From positions 1,860,001 through 1,924,000 of the forward strand of contig NZ_CP092364.2 in the NCBI RefSeq assembly GCF_022370755.2: a DNA stretch of 64,000 nucleotides, written 5' to 3'. The notes under the pieces are model-generated. The model made no database searches. It saw only the letters and a list, made by a program, of their open reading frames with translations, and was not told where the DNA came from. Position 1 is the first letter of the stretch. Each line of letters opens with the position of its first letter. The position numbers and the translations under genes were made by a program. This document shows, one piece after another, positions 29,180-38,630 of this stretch. Source of the stretch: Mycolicibacterium goodii. Lineage in GTDB: Bacteria; Actinomycetota; Actinomycetes; Mycobacteriales; Mycobacteriaceae.

Positions 29180-31447
29180 CTACCGCAGGGAATCCAGCAA
29201 CAGGCGGCGCTCGGCCGCGGCGACCGCACGGCGCGCCGCGCCGGCCGCGTCGGGGTTGACCGACACCGAGGTGATGCCCATCCGGACGAGATGCTCGGCG
29301 AATTCCGGCCGGGTCGACGGCGCCTGCCCACACAGCGACGACGTGATCCCGAGCCGGTTGGCCGTCGAGATGATGCGTGAGATCGCGTCGAGCACCGCGG
29401 CATCCGATTCGTCGAACAGCTCGGCGCACGTTTCGGAATCCCGATCGACACCGAGCATCAACTGGGTGAGGTCGTTGCTGCCGATGGACACCCCGTCGAT
29501 GCCCATACCGACGTACTCGGGCAACCAGTGCACCACGGAGGGCACCTCGGCCATCACCCACCGGTGCAGATTCCGGTGTCGCTTCAGCGGGCTCGCGTCC
29601 ACCAGAGACAGACATTCTTCGAGCTCCCATCGGGTGCGGACGAACGGGATCATCAGGTGGATGTTGGGCGTGTGGTCGCGGGCCCGCGCCAGCGCGCTGA
29701 GTTCGAGCACGAAGAGGTCCGGCTCCTTGATGTAGCGGTAACAGCCCCGATAGCCGATCATCGGGTTGTGTTCGACGGGCTCGAACTGTTCACCGCCGGC
29801 CAGCCCGCGGAATTCGTTGCTGCGGAAATCCATTGCACGATAGATCACCGGTCGCGGGGCGAACGCTGTGCCGATCCGTGCGACCGCGGCCGCCATGGCG
29901 TCGACCAACGTGTCCTGCTCGCCCTTTGCGATCAGGTCCCGCGGATGCCGGCCCGCCAGGGCCTCGGTCAGCATGAACTCCGCACGCAGGAGACCGACCC
30001 CGTCGACGTCCTGCGCGGCGACCGCCTCAGCCGACTGGGGCATGGCGAGGTTCACATAGATCTTGGTCCCGGTGGCTTCACCGATGACCTGCGGCGCCGG
30101 CTCCCTGGACACCTTGGCAGTGCGCGTCGTTTCTGGGACGCGCCCCGTCGACACCACACCGCGGGTCCCGTCCACCATCACCATCGATCCCACGGGAAGG
30201 GCCACCGTCGCCGATCGGGCACCGACGACACACGGAACGCCCAGTTCGCGTGCGACGATCGCGGCGTGACACGTCATGCCGCCGGTCTCGGTGACCAGCG
30301 CCGCAGCCCGGCGGATCGTCGGCAGCCAGTCGGGATTCGTCGTGGGCGCGACGAGGACCTCGCCGTCGGTCAGCTTGTCCCCGTCGTCAGGAGCCAGCAG
30401 CACGCGCACACGTCCTGACGCGACACCCGGCGCGGCGGGCAGGCCTCGGATCAGCACGCTCGGTTCGTTGTCGGTCGTGGACCCGGCGCCGCCGAGAGTG
30501 GTGATGGGACGGGCCTGTACGAGCCATACCGCGCCATCGGCGATCACCCATTCGATGTCCTGCGGGCAGCCGTTGTGTGTCTCCGTGGCGATCGCCAGCG
30601 TCGCGATCTTGCTCAACGCGTCATCGTCGAGAACTCGGGTCTCGGCCTGCGACCGCGCGAGTTGCACCATCGAATCGGCGCCGTCGTCACCACGCACGAT
30701 CTTGATGGCCTTGAAACCGATCCGGACGTCTCGGACCTCAAGGGTTTTCTTGTCGATGACGTACGTATCGGGCTCGACTTTGCCGGACACCACCACCTCA
30801 CCCTGGCCGAAGGCCGCCTCGATGACGATGTGGTCGGCATCGCCCGTGCTGGGATCGCTCGTGAACGCGACGCCGGCCTGGTCGGCGGCGAGCATCTGCT
30901 GCACCACGACGGCCATGGCAGGGGAGGCCGTGAACCTGCGGCTGGCGCGGTAGGTGATGACCCGCGGGCTGAACAGCGACATCCAGCACTGCGTGACCGC
31001 GTCGAGCAGCGCCACCTCGCCCGTGACGTTGGTGATGGTCCGGTTCATCCCCGCGAACGACGCGTCGCGGCCGTCCTCGCCCGTGGCCGATGACCGCACG
31101 GCCACAACCACATTGGTGCCCAGCGTGCGGTAGGCGCTCAACGTGGCTTCCCGCACGTCCGGACACAGACCGGCCTTGTTCACCAGGCTCTGCATGCGAC
31201 GGCACAGTTCCGAGAGTCGAGCGGTGTCAGCGGCATGGGTGAGCGCCTCGGTGTGCAATGCGGCCAACTCTGCCTCGACACCACCCATGCGGACCGAGTC
31301 GAGGTACGCCGAGCGCATCACCACGAAACCTGGAGGCACAGGAAGGCCGGCGGCGACAAGCTCGCCGAGGTTGGCGCCCTTCCCACCGGCTTCCTCGGCG
31401 TCGGCGATCGTCAGGGAATCGAGAGTGAGGACATAGGAGTCGGGCAT
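29180..31447 (-). CDS. ppsA: Phosphoenolpyruvate synthase (pyruvate, water dikinase)
   Basis: A 755-residue, full-length enzyme converting pyruvate and ATP to PEP, AMP and phosphate. The order is the ATP-grasp nucleotide domain ([29 protein letters not shown]), the swivelling phosphohistidine domain ([19 protein letters not shown], His catalytic), and the PEP/pyruvate barrel ([40 protein letters not shown] with the catalytic Cys). ATG 31447 follows AGAGAG at 8 bases; GTG 31456 is in frame. It permits gluconeogenesis from acetate or lactate. First gene of the operon with the MgtA-like ATPase; a weak DosR-like site lies 56-75 bp upstream. Confidence 0.93.
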   Translation of the reverse strand: MPDSYVLTLDSLTIADAEEAGGKGANLGELVAAGLPVPPGFVVMRSAYLDSVRMGGVEAELAALHTEALTHAADTARLSELCRRMQSLVNKAGLCPDVREATLSAYRTLGTNVVVAVRSSATGEDGRDASFAGMNRTITNVTGEVALLDAVTQCWMSLFSPRVITYRASRRFTASPAMAVVVQQMLAADQAGVAFTSDPSTGDADHIVIEAAFGQGEVVVSGKVEPDTYVIDKKTLEVRDVRIGFKAIKIVRGDDGADSMVQLARSQAETRVLDDDALSKIATLAIATETHNGCPQDIEWVIADGAVWLVQARPITTLGGAGSTTDNEPSVLIRGLPAAPGVASGRVRVLLAPDDGDKLTDGEVLVAPTTNPDWLPTIRRAAALVTETGGMTCHAAIVARELGVPCVVGARSATVALPVGSMVMVDGTRGVVSTGRVPETTRTAKVSREPAPQVIGEATGTKIYVNLAMPQSAEAVAAQDVDGVGLLRAEFMLTEALAGRHPRDLIAKGEQDTLVDAMAAAVARIGTAFAPRPVIYRAMDFRSNEFRGLAGGEQFEPVEHNPMIGYRGCYRYIKEPDLFVLELSALARARDHTPNIHLMIPFVRTRWELEECLSLVDASPLKRHRNLHRWVMAEVPSVVHWLPEYVGMGIDGVSIGSNDLTQLMLGVDRDSETCAELFDESDAAVLDAISRIISTANRLGITSSLCGQAPSTRPEFAEHLVRMGITSVSVNPDAAGAARRAVAAAERRLLLDSLR

Positions 31448-31502
31448 GTTGTTCACTCTCTTGCGGGTCAGGCGAGGTCGATAGCGTCCGAGGACCGTTG
31501 GC

Positions 31503-31522
31503 CGAAGCCCTTAGGTCACCTG
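31503..31522. promoter_or_regulatory. Weak DosR-box-like site upstream of PEP synthase
   Basis: Read on the minus strand, GGTGACCTAAG is identical to the left half of the box at 13741, but the right half is degraded. About 10 of 20 positions match. It lies about 56 bp upstream of the ATG. Confidence 0.28.
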
Positions 31523-31530
31523 CGTGACGG

Positions 31531-32097
31531 TCATAGTGCCCTTGCCTGCGCGGTGCGCCGATCAGCCGTGGACTCTGCCGACTCCTTTACCCGCCGAAGC
31601 ATGGCTCTGGCCGACAGCGCGGTGACCGGTCCCGCCAATTCGGTCAGGAACACGTCGCCGGGACGACGGAACGCCGCGCGCATCCGCAACAGCAGACGGC
31701 AGCGATCCTCCCAATGCGGTACGACGTGGAAGGACCACACCGCTGACCATGGGAACTCCGGAAGTTGTCCCTGTAGCACGATCGCTTCACCGGCGACAAC
31801 CTGCTCGACGGTGAGCGTCGGGAGGTCCAGCCCGGCCATGGTCCACAGGTGCACGACATCTCCCACGGCCGGATTCTCGCCGAGATGCAGTTCAGAGGTC
31901 AGTACAGTCCACACCGATGCCGGTGGGGCATCGATCTCCACACCTTCGGTGGACTGAGTACACGGTGAGCGCACCAGACGGTCGCCGAGTAACGACGACC
32001 CGCATTCCTCCTTGGTCGTTCCCCAGTTCCGGTAGTAGCGGCGTGCGGCATAAAGCACGGCGATTCCTACGGCGAATTTCGCTACGGCGGTGGACAT
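31531..32097 (-). CDS. SRPBCC-like protein with N-terminal membrane anchor
   Basis: A 188-residue protein with an N-terminal helix (VAKFAVGIAVLYAARRYY) and then a polyketide-cyclase/START-like (SRPBCC) fold: STEGVEIDAPPASVWTVL, GDVVHLWTM, and a C-terminal amphipathic helix. Ligand unknown. ATG 32097 is preferred because it lies 55 bp from the hspX DosR box and starts the anchor; the frame is open 27 codons upstream, across that box. It resembles the protein encoded at 32671 on the other side of hspX in layout (anchor, GDxLV, then xIxIDAPxxxVWxxL), so the two look like diverged paralogues. Confidence 0.78.
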   Translation of the reverse strand: MSTAVAKFAVGIAVLYAARRYYRNWGTTKEECGSSLLGDRLVRSPCTQSTEGVEIDAPPASVWTVLTSELHLGENPAVGDVVHLWTMAGLDLPTLTVEQVVAGEAIVLQGQLPEFPWSAVWSFHVVPHWEDRCRLLLRMRAAFRRPGDVFLTELAGPVTALSARAMLRRVKESAESTADRRTAQARAL

Positions 32098-32130
32098 ATT
32101 CCCAAATCTGGTCCGTGTGGGGAGAGAAAA

Positions 32131-32171
32131 CCAGGGCCGAAAGTTCGTGGTGGCGGGACTTCGGTCCCTAT
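32131..32171. promoter_or_regulatory. Tandem DosR boxes upstream of hspX
   Basis: The strong box at 32152-32171 reads GGGACTTCGGTCCC (about 14 of 20) and ends 65 bp before the hspX start; it is 54 bp upstream of the divergent SRPBCC gene. A weaker box at 32131-32150 (GGGCCGAAAGTTC, about 10 of 20) starts 21 bp away. M. tuberculosis hspX is likewise driven by paired DosR boxes. Confidence 0.72.
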
Positions 32172-32236
32172 CCGTCACGCGTGCCAGGTGGTCGGATCTC
32201 TGACGTGAGAACGATTCCTACGAGTGAGGAAAACCG

Positions 32237-32674
32237 ATGACCAAGCTTCCTGAACGATCACGAGCACGCTCGCTCTTTCCTGAGGTGTCCGAATTCTTCG
32301 CCGGTCTGCCGTCGTGGGCCTCCATCCGCCCGGTTTTCGGCGAGCACATCATCCGGGTTGAGGACGAAATGAAAGAAGGCAGTTACGAACTGCGCGCCGA
32401 GGTCCCGGGAATCGACCCTGCCAAGGACATCGACATCACGGTTCGCGACGGCGTGTTGACCATCAAGGCAGAGCGCTCCGAGAAGAAGGAGACCAACGGG
32501 CGTTCCGAGTTCTCCTACGGTTCGTTCATGCGCTCGGTGACACTCCCCGCCGGCGCCGACGAGGATGCGATCAAGGCCGGCTACGACAAAGGCATCCTCA
32601 CGATCTCTGTTCCGGTGACACAACCCGAGGCAGCCGCCGAGAAACACGTCCCGGTGGAATCCGCAAGTCAGTGA
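32237..32674 (+). CDS. hspX: Alpha-crystallin small heat shock protein (HspX/Acr type, Hsp20)
   Basis: A 145-residue Hsp20 chaperone. The alpha-crystallin domain spans about 40-135, with YELRAEVPGIDPAKDIDITV, GVLTIKAERSEKKE and the A-x-x-x-n-G-V-L-type motif near GILTISVPV. It begins MTKLPERSRARSLFPEVSEF, like the mycobacterial 16-kDa antigen. It prevents aggregation in dormant cells and is a hallmark DosR target. The start follows GAGGAAAA. Its stop overlaps the GTG of the downstream SRPBCC gene. Confidence 0.94.
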   Translation: MTKLPERSRARSLFPEVSEFFAGLPSWASIRPVFGEHIIRVEDEMKEGSYELRAEVPGIDPAKDIDITVRDGVLTIKAERSEKKETNGRSEFSYGSFMRSVTLPAGADEDAIKAGYDKGILTISVPVTQPEAAAEKHVPVESASQ

Positions 32675-33399
32675 TCCCGATGGGAAAGCAGCGAACGGTG
32701 CTGGCCGACACGATGGCACTCGCCTACGTGGCGGCCGGAATCGCCGCCCTGTACCGAACACGCCTCCGGCCGTGGATGTACGCCTGGGGCGCCGGGGTCG
32801 AGGAAATCGAGGCCGCGCTTCCCGGTGACAGTCTGGTGGCGGTCGGCACACCACGGACCACCCGCGCGATCACGATCGACGCGCCGCGGCACACCGTATG
32901 GAGTTGGCTCGTGCAGATCGGCGAGGGGCGCGGGGGGTTCTACAGCTACGACGTCCTGGAACGAGCGGTCGGAGCACGCATTTTCAATGCGGAAACACTT
33001 CATCCCGAGTGGTCGGACCTGCGTGTCGGTGACACCATCTGGCTCGCCCGGCGCTATGGCGACCGTGCACGGCAGGTGGTGGCGCTGGTCGAACCCGATT
33101 CTCACCTCGTGCTGGTGTCACCTGAGGATTTCGACCGCATCCAGCGCGGTGAGCAGGCGTCGGCGACGTGGGGTTTCCATATCCATCGATCCGACGGGTG
33201 GACACGCCTGACAGCGCGGGGAAGCGGCGGATTTGTGGGGCATGCGTGGTTCGACATCGTCCATTTCGTGATGGAGCACAGGATGTTGTGCGGCATTCGT
33301 GACCGCGCCGAGCGGACCAGCCAGGAGAACTTCGAGAAACTGGTCTTCATCAAGGGAGAAGATGCCTGGACGCGCGCCAAGGCAAGCTTGTCCTCCTGA
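32671..33399 (+). CDS. SRPBCC-like protein with N-terminal membrane anchor
   Basis: A 242-residue protein: hydrophobic N-terminus (LADTMALAYVAAGIAALY), a GDSLVA linker, then a START-like domain with ITIDAPRHTVWSWLVQIGEGRGGFYSYDVLE, a pattern frequent in actinobacterial SRPBCC proteins. GTG 32671 overlaps the hspX stop (GTGA); ATG 32680 is in frame. Translational coupling to hspX suggests the two act under the same conditions, perhaps on lipids or membranes (inference). Compare the related gene at 31531. Confidence 0.8.
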   Translation: MIPMGKQRTVLADTMALAYVAAGIAALYRTRLRPWMYAWGAGVEEIEAALPGDSLVAVGTPRTTRAITIDAPRHTVWSWLVQIGEGRGGFYSYDVLERAVGARIFNAETLHPEWSDLRVGDTIWLARRYGDRARQVVALVEPDSHLVLVSPEDFDRIQRGEQASATWGFHIHRSDGWTRLTARGSGGFVGHAWFDIVHFVMEHRMLCGIRDRAERTSQENFEKLVFIKGEDAWTRAKASLSS

Positions 33400-33406
33400 T
33401 GCCACC

Positions 33407-33448
33407 GAGAGGACCTTAGACACTGGTCGGTGTGACACTTGGCCACTG
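33407..33448. promoter_or_regulatory. DosR-box-like pair upstream of the hydrogenase operon
   Basis: 33407-33426 contains AGGACCTTAGACAC (about 11 of 20), its core identical to the box at 22396; it ends 57 bp before the first hydrogenase gene. A second weak site at 33429-33448 (GTGACACTTGGCC) follows at 22-bp spacing. In M. smegmatis the Hyd3 hydrogenase is known to be DosR-controlled, which supports the assignment. Confidence 0.48.
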
Positions 33449-33483
33449 CGCCCCGGTCCGGTACGAGACCACGATTGGAACCC

Positions 33484-34581
33484 ATGGACGCTGCGGTTAT
33501 CGACGCCACGGGGATCCACCGACTGGTGGCCACCCTGATCGGCCGGGGCTTCCGGGTGATCGGCCCGACCCGCTCCGACAACGCGATCGTGCTCACCGAG
33601 CTGACGTCCGGTGAAGACCTCCCCAGCGGATGGGGAGTCGATGTGGGCCCGGGCCGATACCGGTTGCGTCGCCGCGGCGACAACGCCCTGTTCGGCCATT
33701 CCGCCGGCCCGCAATCGTGGAAGCAGTTCCTCCACCCGCCGCGGCAGTTGTTGTGGTCGTCGGACGGTGCCGGTAAGGATGCGCCCGCGCGATACGCCTT
33801 CATCGGTGTGCGCGCATGTGACCTTGCCGCGATCAGCATGCTCAACGGCGTGCTAGGTGAGGCGGCGCATCCCGATCAGGGTTTCGTGGGAAGGTTGCAG
33901 CGGGTCTTCGTCGTCGCGGTGAACTGCACCGAGCCCGGTGGGCTGTGCTTTTGCGCCTCCATGGGAACCGGACCCCATGTCGGTCCGGGCTACGATCTGT
34001 CGCTCACCGAACGCATCGACGACGAGGGTCCTCACTATCTCGTCGAGATCGGTAGCGACGAGGGCGCCGAGGTATTGGACGCCTTGCCGCACCGAGATGC
34101 CACCCAAGCCGAAATCGCCTCCGCCGACGCTGAAATAGCCGCCGCCACAGAACAGATGGGTCGGCAGATGCCCCCACGGGATCTACGTGAGTTGCTTGTC
34201 GAGTCCCGAGAGTCGTCCCGTTGGGACGAGGTCGCGGCCCGTTGCCTGACCTGTGGTAACTGCACCATGGTGTGCCCGACATGCTTCTGCACGAGCATCG
34301 AGGACGTTACCGATCTCACGGGCGAACACGCGCAACGGTGGATGCAGTGGGCGTCCTGCTTCGAGATGGATTTCACCTTCATCCACGAGGGAAGCGTCCG
34401 GCAGTCGACGCGGTCCCGGTACCGGCATTGGATCACCCACAAACTCGGTACGTGGCACGACCAGTTCGGCACCACCGGATGTGTGGGCTGCGGACGATGT
34501 ATCGCCTGGTGCCCCACCGGTATAGACATCACCGAAGAGATGAACGTCCTCGCCGATCTGGCCGGTGATGATGAACATTGA
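33484..34581 (+). CDS. hyhB: Group 3b [NiFe]-hydrogenase beta subunit (4Fe-4S electron transfer)
   Basis: A 365-residue iron-sulfur subunit of the HydB/AsrA type. Two 4Fe-4S motifs near the C-terminus are CLTCGNCTMVCPTCFC and CVGCGRCIAWCPTGID. The N-terminal half resembles anaerobic sulfite reductase/hydrogenase beta subunits (FIGVRACDLAAISMLNGVL). It passes electrons between the small subunit and the flavoprotein. ATG 33484 begins the conserved part; the open frame extends 15 codons upstream. It is the first of five overlapping or abutting genes. Confidence 0.9.
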   Translation: MDAAVIDATGIHRLVATLIGRGFRVIGPTRSDNAIVLTELTSGEDLPSGWGVDVGPGRYRLRRRGDNALFGHSAGPQSWKQFLHPPRQLLWSSDGAGKDAPARYAFIGVRACDLAAISMLNGVLGEAAHPDQGFVGRLQRVFVVAVNCTEPGGLCFCASMGTGPHVGPGYDLSLTERIDDEGPHYLVEIGSDEGAEVLDALPHRDATQAEIASADAEIAAATEQMGRQMPPRDLRELLVESRESSRWDEVAARCLTCGNCTMVCPTCFCTSIEDVTDLTGEHAQRWMQWASCFEMDFTFIHEGSVRQSTRSRYRHWITHKLGTWHDQFGTTGCVGCGRCIAWCPTGIDITEEMNVLADLAGDDEH

Positions 34582-35413
34582 CGTAGCCGCTGACCCAATG
34601 ACGCCGGTGCCCTATCGGGTGCGGCAGCGCGTCAGCGAGAATCGCGACTCCGTAACGCTGTACCTGGAACCCATGCACCACGCATTGAGGGCAGCCCGGC
34701 CCGGCGAGTTCATGATGATGTACGCCTTCGGAGTCGGCGAGATCGCCGTGTCGGTCAGCGGCATCTCGCCGGAGCCGGAGACAACCGTCGCACACACAGT
34801 GCGCGCGGTCGGGGCGGTCAGCAGCGCGTTGCGGGATGCTCGTACAGGCACCTTCATCGGACTGCGAGGACCTTTCGGGACGGGCTGGGATTATGAGGCG
34901 GCCGCAGGCCGGGATCTGGTGATCGTCGCAGGGGGTGTGGGCCTCGCGCCGCTGCGACCGGTGCTCGCAGTTGTGCTGGCCCGACGCAGGGAGTACGGGC
35001 GAGTGACTCTCATCGCGGGCGCCCGCACACGCGAGGATTTTCTCTTCGGCCCAGAGCTACGCACGTGGGCTGTGAGCGGGTCGATCGATGTGCACCTGAC
35101 CGTCGACATTCCGATGCAAGGCTGGCCGGGTGAGGTCGGGTTCGTCACCGAGCCGTTGCGCCGGTTGCGGATTCGTCCCGCGAACACGACGGCGTATCTG
35201 TGCGGCCCGGAACCCATGATGCGTGCCAGTGCTGAAGTGTTGATGCAAAACGGACTGCGGGGCAGCGATATTCGCGTGTCTCTGGAGCGCAACATGCAGT
35301 GCGGCATCGGATGGTGCGGACATTGTCAGCTCGGGCCACTGTTGCTGTGCCGTGACGGTCCCGTCGTCGACTACGACGTGGCAGAACCGCTTCTCGCAGT
35401 GAGAGAGTTGTAG
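34565..35413 (+). CDS. hyhG: Group 3b [NiFe]-hydrogenase gamma subunit (FAD/NAD(P)-binding)
   Basis: A 282-residue ferredoxin-reductase-like flavoprotein. The FAD domain comes first, then the NAD(P) site VIVAGGVGLAPLRPVLA, the CGPEPMM motif and a C-terminal 2Fe-2S site CGIGWCGHCQLGPLLLC, as in dihydroorotate dehydrogenase electron-transfer subunits. It links H2 to NAD(P). The GTG start overlaps the upstream gene by 17 bp; ATG codons at 34568 and 34571 are also possible. Confidence 0.9.
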   Translation: MMMNIDVAADPMTPVPYRVRQRVSENRDSVTLYLEPMHHALRAARPGEFMMMYAFGVGEIAVSVSGISPEPETTVAHTVRAVGAVSSALRDARTGTFIGLRGPFGTGWDYEAAAGRDLVIVAGGVGLAPLRPVLAVVLARRREYGRVTLIAGARTREDFLFGPELRTWAVSGSIDVHLTVDIPMQGWPGEVGFVTEPLRRLRIRPANTTAYLCGPEPMMRASAEVLMQNGLRGSDIRVSLERNMQCGIGWCGHCQLGPLLLCRDGPVVDYDVAEPLLAVREL

Positions 35414-36172
35414 ATGGCCGTGCCTTCCCTGGCGGTGTGGAAGTTCGCATCCTGCGACGGTTGTCAGTTGACACTGCTCGACTGTGAGGATGAACTGCTG
35501 ACCCTTGCCGGCGAGGTTAGAATCGCCACTTTCCTGGAGGCGTCCAGTACCTTCACCGGCGGACCGTATGACATCTCCGTGGTCGAGGGTTCGATCACCA
35601 CTTCAGCCGACGAGCGACGCATCAAGGAGATCCGAGAGCAGTCGGAGATCCTCGTGACGATTGGTGCGTGCGCGACGGCCGGCGGAATTCAGGCGCTGCG
35701 CAACATGTCCGACATAGAGGAGTTCGCGTCCGTCGTCTACGCCAAGCCCGAGTACATCGACACGTTGGCAACGTCGACGCCGCCGGCCGCCCATGTCCAT
35801 GTCGACTATCAGGTGCAGGGGTGTCCGATCGACCGTGGCCAGTTGCTGGACACACTCGCCGCGCTCCTCGTCGGGCGCAAGCCCCGGTTGCCCGCCAAGA
35901 CCGTATGCACCGAATGCAAGCTCCGTGGCATCACATGCGTTCTGGTGGCCGAATCCATACCGTGTCTGGGACCCGTCACCCACGCCGGGTGCGGCGCATT
36001 GTGCCCGTCGTGTCATCGCGGTTGCTACGGATGTTTCGGACCGGCCGCAACCCCGAATACCGCAGCCCTGATCCCGTTGTTGCGCCGCGACGGTATGACC
36101 GACGGCGAAGTCGAGAGAGTGTTCTCGACGTTCAACGTCTCACGATTCGACGCTGAACGGAACGACCGGTGA
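35414..36172 (+). CDS. hyhS: Group 3b [NiFe]-hydrogenase small (delta) subunit
   Basis: A 252-residue small subunit. Proximal-cluster cysteines are visible in SCDGCQ (N-terminus), IGACATAGG and QGCPID; further cysteines in [12 protein letters not shown] and [15 protein letters not shown] should hold additional clusters. No twin-arginine signal is present, so the enzyme is cytoplasmic, as for group 3. The ATG directly abuts the upstream stop. Confidence 0.93.
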   Translation: MAVPSLAVWKFASCDGCQLTLLDCEDELLTLAGEVRIATFLEASSTFTGGPYDISVVEGSITTSADERRIKEIREQSEILVTIGACATAGGIQALRNMSDIEEFASVVYAKPEYIDTLATSTPPAAHVHVDYQVQGCPIDRGQLLDTLAALLVGRKPRLPAKTVCTECKLRGITCVLVAESIPCLGPVTHAGCGALCPSCHRGCYGCFGPAATPNTAALIPLLRRDGMTDGEVERVFSTFNVSRFDAERNDR

Positions 36173-37461
36173 ACCCCGAGATACGGACGCTGTCGGTCGG
36201 CGCGCTCGCTCGGGTAGAAGGTGAAGGTGCATTGCATGTTTCGCTTCGGGACGGCGTTGTATCGGCAGTCGAACTGAACATCTACGAGCCGCCACGATTC
36301 TTCGAAGCCTTCCTGCGGGGGCGGGGTCACGCGGAACCCCCCGACCTCACGGCGCGGGTGTGCGGGATCTGTCCGGTGGCCTACCAGGTGAGTGCGTGTA
36401 ACGCCATCGAGGACGCCTGTGGGGTTTCTGTAGATCCAGAAATCGTGCAACTTCGCCGGTTACTGTACTGCGGCGAGTGGATCCACAGTCACGCCCTGCA
36501 CATCTTTCTGCTGCACCTTCCCGACTTCCTCGGCTATCCCGACGGCATCAGCCTTGCCCGGGACCATCCCGAGTTGATCGAACGCGGACTGTCGCTGAAG
36601 AAGACCGGTAACCGGCTCATGGAGCTGGTAGGCGGACGGGCCATCCACCCGGTCAACGTCCGGCTGGGCGGATTCTACTCGGCACCAGATCCGCAGCACC
36701 TCCGCCCAGTGGCCGAGCTGTTGCGCAACGCGCTCGACGATGCTGTTCGCACCGTCGCGTACGTCGCTGAACTCGATTGCCCCGATGCCGTTTTCGATCA
36801 TGAGTTCCTGGCGCTCGGCGCTGCCGGAATGTACCCGATCGAGAACGGGGCCGTCACTCGGAGCGCAGGTCCGTCGTTCCCAGTCGCCGAGTTCACCGAA
36901 CACGTCGCCGAGACGCAAGTGCCTCACTCGACGGCACTTCATGCCACATTGGATGGCGGCCGATATCTGACCGGCCCGTTGGCTCGATACTCACTGAACT
37001 CGACATACCTGTCACCGATCGCACATGAAGTGGCCACATCGGCGGGGCTGGGACCTCGATGCCGAAATCCTTTCCGCAGCATCGTCGTGCGCGCCGTCGA
37101 GGTGGTATTCGCTATCGAAGAAGCGCAGCGCATCATCGCTGAGTACCAACAGCCGGCACGTCCGTTCGTCGAGGTCGAGGCTTGCGCCGGTGTCGGGCAC
37201 GGCGTCAGCGAGGCTCCACGCGGACTGCTTTACCACCGGTACGAGATCGGTGAGGACGGTTTGATCCGAACCGCCACGCTGATCCCGCCCACTGCCCAGA
37301 ATCAGGCAGCCATCGAGTACGAACTTGCCGAACTGGTCGCCGCGAATCTGGATCGTGACGACGCAGAATTGGCTGCCCTGTGCGAACGGGCGATTCGCAA
37401 CCACGATCCGTGCATATCCTGCGCGGCGCATTTCCTCACCGTCACCGTGGACCGTGGATGA
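36169..37461 (+). CDS. hyhL: Group 3b [NiFe]-hydrogenase large (alpha) subunit
   Basis: A 430-residue catalytic subunit. The nickel ligands are in the L1 motif RVCGICP (about 63-69) and the L2 motif [10 protein letters not shown] near the C-terminus, followed by a short tail (LTVTVDRG) to be cleaved by the maturation protease. The enzyme should oxidise or evolve H2 in the cytoplasm with NAD(P)(H), helping hypoxic redox balance. GTG 36169 overlaps the small-subunit stop (GTGA). Confidence 0.95.
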   Translation: MNPEIRTLSVGALARVEGEGALHVSLRDGVVSAVELNIYEPPRFFEAFLRGRGHAEPPDLTARVCGICPVAYQVSACNAIEDACGVSVDPEIVQLRRLLYCGEWIHSHALHIFLLHLPDFLGYPDGISLARDHPELIERGLSLKKTGNRLMELVGGRAIHPVNVRLGGFYSAPDPQHLRPVAELLRNALDDAVRTVAYVAELDCPDAVFDHEFLALGAAGMYPIENGAVTRSAGPSFPVAEFTEHVAETQVPHSTALHATLDGGRYLTGPLARYSLNSTYLSPIAHEVATSAGLGPRCRNPFRSIVVRAVEVVFAIEEAQRIIAEYQQPARPFVEVEACAGVGHGVSEAPRGLLYHRYEIGEDGLIRTATLIPPTAQNQAAIEYELAELVAANLDRDDAELAALCERAIRNHDPCISCAAHFLTVTVDRG

Positions 37462-37940
37462 GTGTCCTTATCATCGGAATCGGCAATGAAGCCCGTCGCG
37501 ACGACGGCGTGGGTATCGCTGTGGCGTCCTCGATCGCCGAATGTCGAGTGCCCGGAGTGGAGGTGCTGATTTCGGCGGGTGATCCCGAGGCGTTGATCGA
37601 TGCCTGGACAGGCGTGCGGCTTGTCATCGCTGTCGATGCGTCCGTTGATCGGCACGTATCCGTTGGCGCGATCCGTCGCTGGGAGCCAGCCGACCTGCAT
37701 GGGAGGATTGCCGAGGTGAGTTCCCACGGGCTCGGACTACCCGAGACACACAGGCTGGGACAGGCCCTGGGGCGAGCGCCGGGGCGGTTCATCGTCTTCA
37801 CCGTGGAGGCGGGCGACGTCGGTCACGGATTCGGCATGACACCGGCGGTTGCCCATGCCGTGCCGGACGTGGTGACTGCGATCCTCGGTGAGATCTCAGC
37901 TCGGGACGGTTCTGGCTCCGGCGTACCCGGCAGCGAGTGA
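37458..37940 (+). CDS. Hydrogenase maturation protease
   Basis: A 160-residue HyaD/HybD/HycI-family endopeptidase. It opens [22 protein letters not shown], with the Glu/Asp nickel-sensing residue (E at the GNE motif) and a later IAVDASVD and SSHGLGLPE. It removes the C-terminal tail of the large subunit once nickel is inserted. ATG 37458 overlaps that gene's stop (ATGA); an open frame upstream is not needed. No hyp genes are in the window, so Ni-Fe(CN)2CO assembly must be supplied elsewhere. Confidence 0.92.
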   Translation: MSVLIIGIGNEARRDDGVGIAVASSIAECRVPGVEVLISAGDPEALIDAWTGVRLVIAVDASVDRHVSVGAIRRWEPADLHGRIAEVSSHGLGLPETHRLGQALGRAPGRFIVFTVEAGDVGHGFGMTPAVAHAVPDVVTAILGEISARDGSGSGVPGSE

Positions 37941-38049
37941 GGCCGCCAGTCCGACCGTCGAGCCCGCGGCGACCACGATCGAGGAGTTCCTCGACGCCGT
38001 TGCCCAGCCCTGTACCGGAACCCACTCGAATCAGGCCGAGTGGGACCGG

Positions 38050-38580
38050 TCAGACGCCCGTCTGCCCATCGACGCGTTCACGTATCAGATCGGCGTGCCC
38101 GCAGTGTCGTGCGTACTCGGTGATCATGTGTAGGTAGATCCACCGCAGGCTCACGTCGGTATCCATGAACGGGCTGGTGTCATCGAGCGAGCGTGTCGCG
38201 CAGACGGCGCGGGCGTGCCGGATCTCGTCCTGCCAGATCGTGATGGCCGCGTGGTAGGACGATCCCGGCGAGAGCTCGAAACCTCCGTCATGGCCCTCGG
38301 GATGGCGTTTGGGACCGAAGATCGGACTCACCTGATCGCCCGCGAGGACCCGACGAAACCAGTTCCGCTCGACCTCCGCGGCATGTTGTAGCAAGCCGAG
38401 CAGGGTCATCTCCGACGGATCGACCGATGCGGCACGCAGCTGCTCGTCATCCAGGCCGTCGCACTTGGAGGCCAGGGTCGCACGGTAGAAGTCCAACCAA
38501 CCCTCCAATGTCGTACGTTCATCGGCGTTCAGCGGCGGCATCGCGCGGTCTGGGAAGCTCACGCCAACCCATGCTGCCAT
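38050..38580 (-). CDS. DinB-family (DUF664) protein
   Basis: A 176-residue four-helix DinB-like protein. Metal-ligand histidines are visible in LLGLLQHAAEVERNWF, and the C-terminal ITEYARHCGHADLIRERVDG is the DUF664 signature with the H-x3-H pair. Family members are putative metal-dependent, thiol-linked enzymes (for example with mycothiol), but the substrate here is unknown. ATG 38580 gives the full frame; ATG 38541 would start at the conserved LNADERTTLEGWLDF. Convergent with the hydrogenase operon after 109 bp. Confidence 0.85.
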   Translation of the reverse strand: MAAWVGVSFPDRAMPPLNADERTTLEGWLDFYRATLASKCDGLDDEQLRAASVDPSEMTLLGLLQHAAEVERNWFRRVLAGDQVSPIFGPKRHPEGHDGGFELSPGSSYHAAITIWQDEIRHARAVCATRSLDDTSPFMDTDVSLRWIYLHMITEYARHCGHADLIRERVDGQTGV

Positions 38581-38630
38581 TGCCCGACTGGGGTGACCGA
38601 GGGGCGGGGGAGTGTTTCGCGGGCGTCACA

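Noticed and set aside
37941..38049. CGAGGA-GT-TCCTCG inverted repeat as a terminator between hydrogenase protease and DinB genes
   Set aside because: A 2-nt loop and no T-run; too weak to call a terminator.
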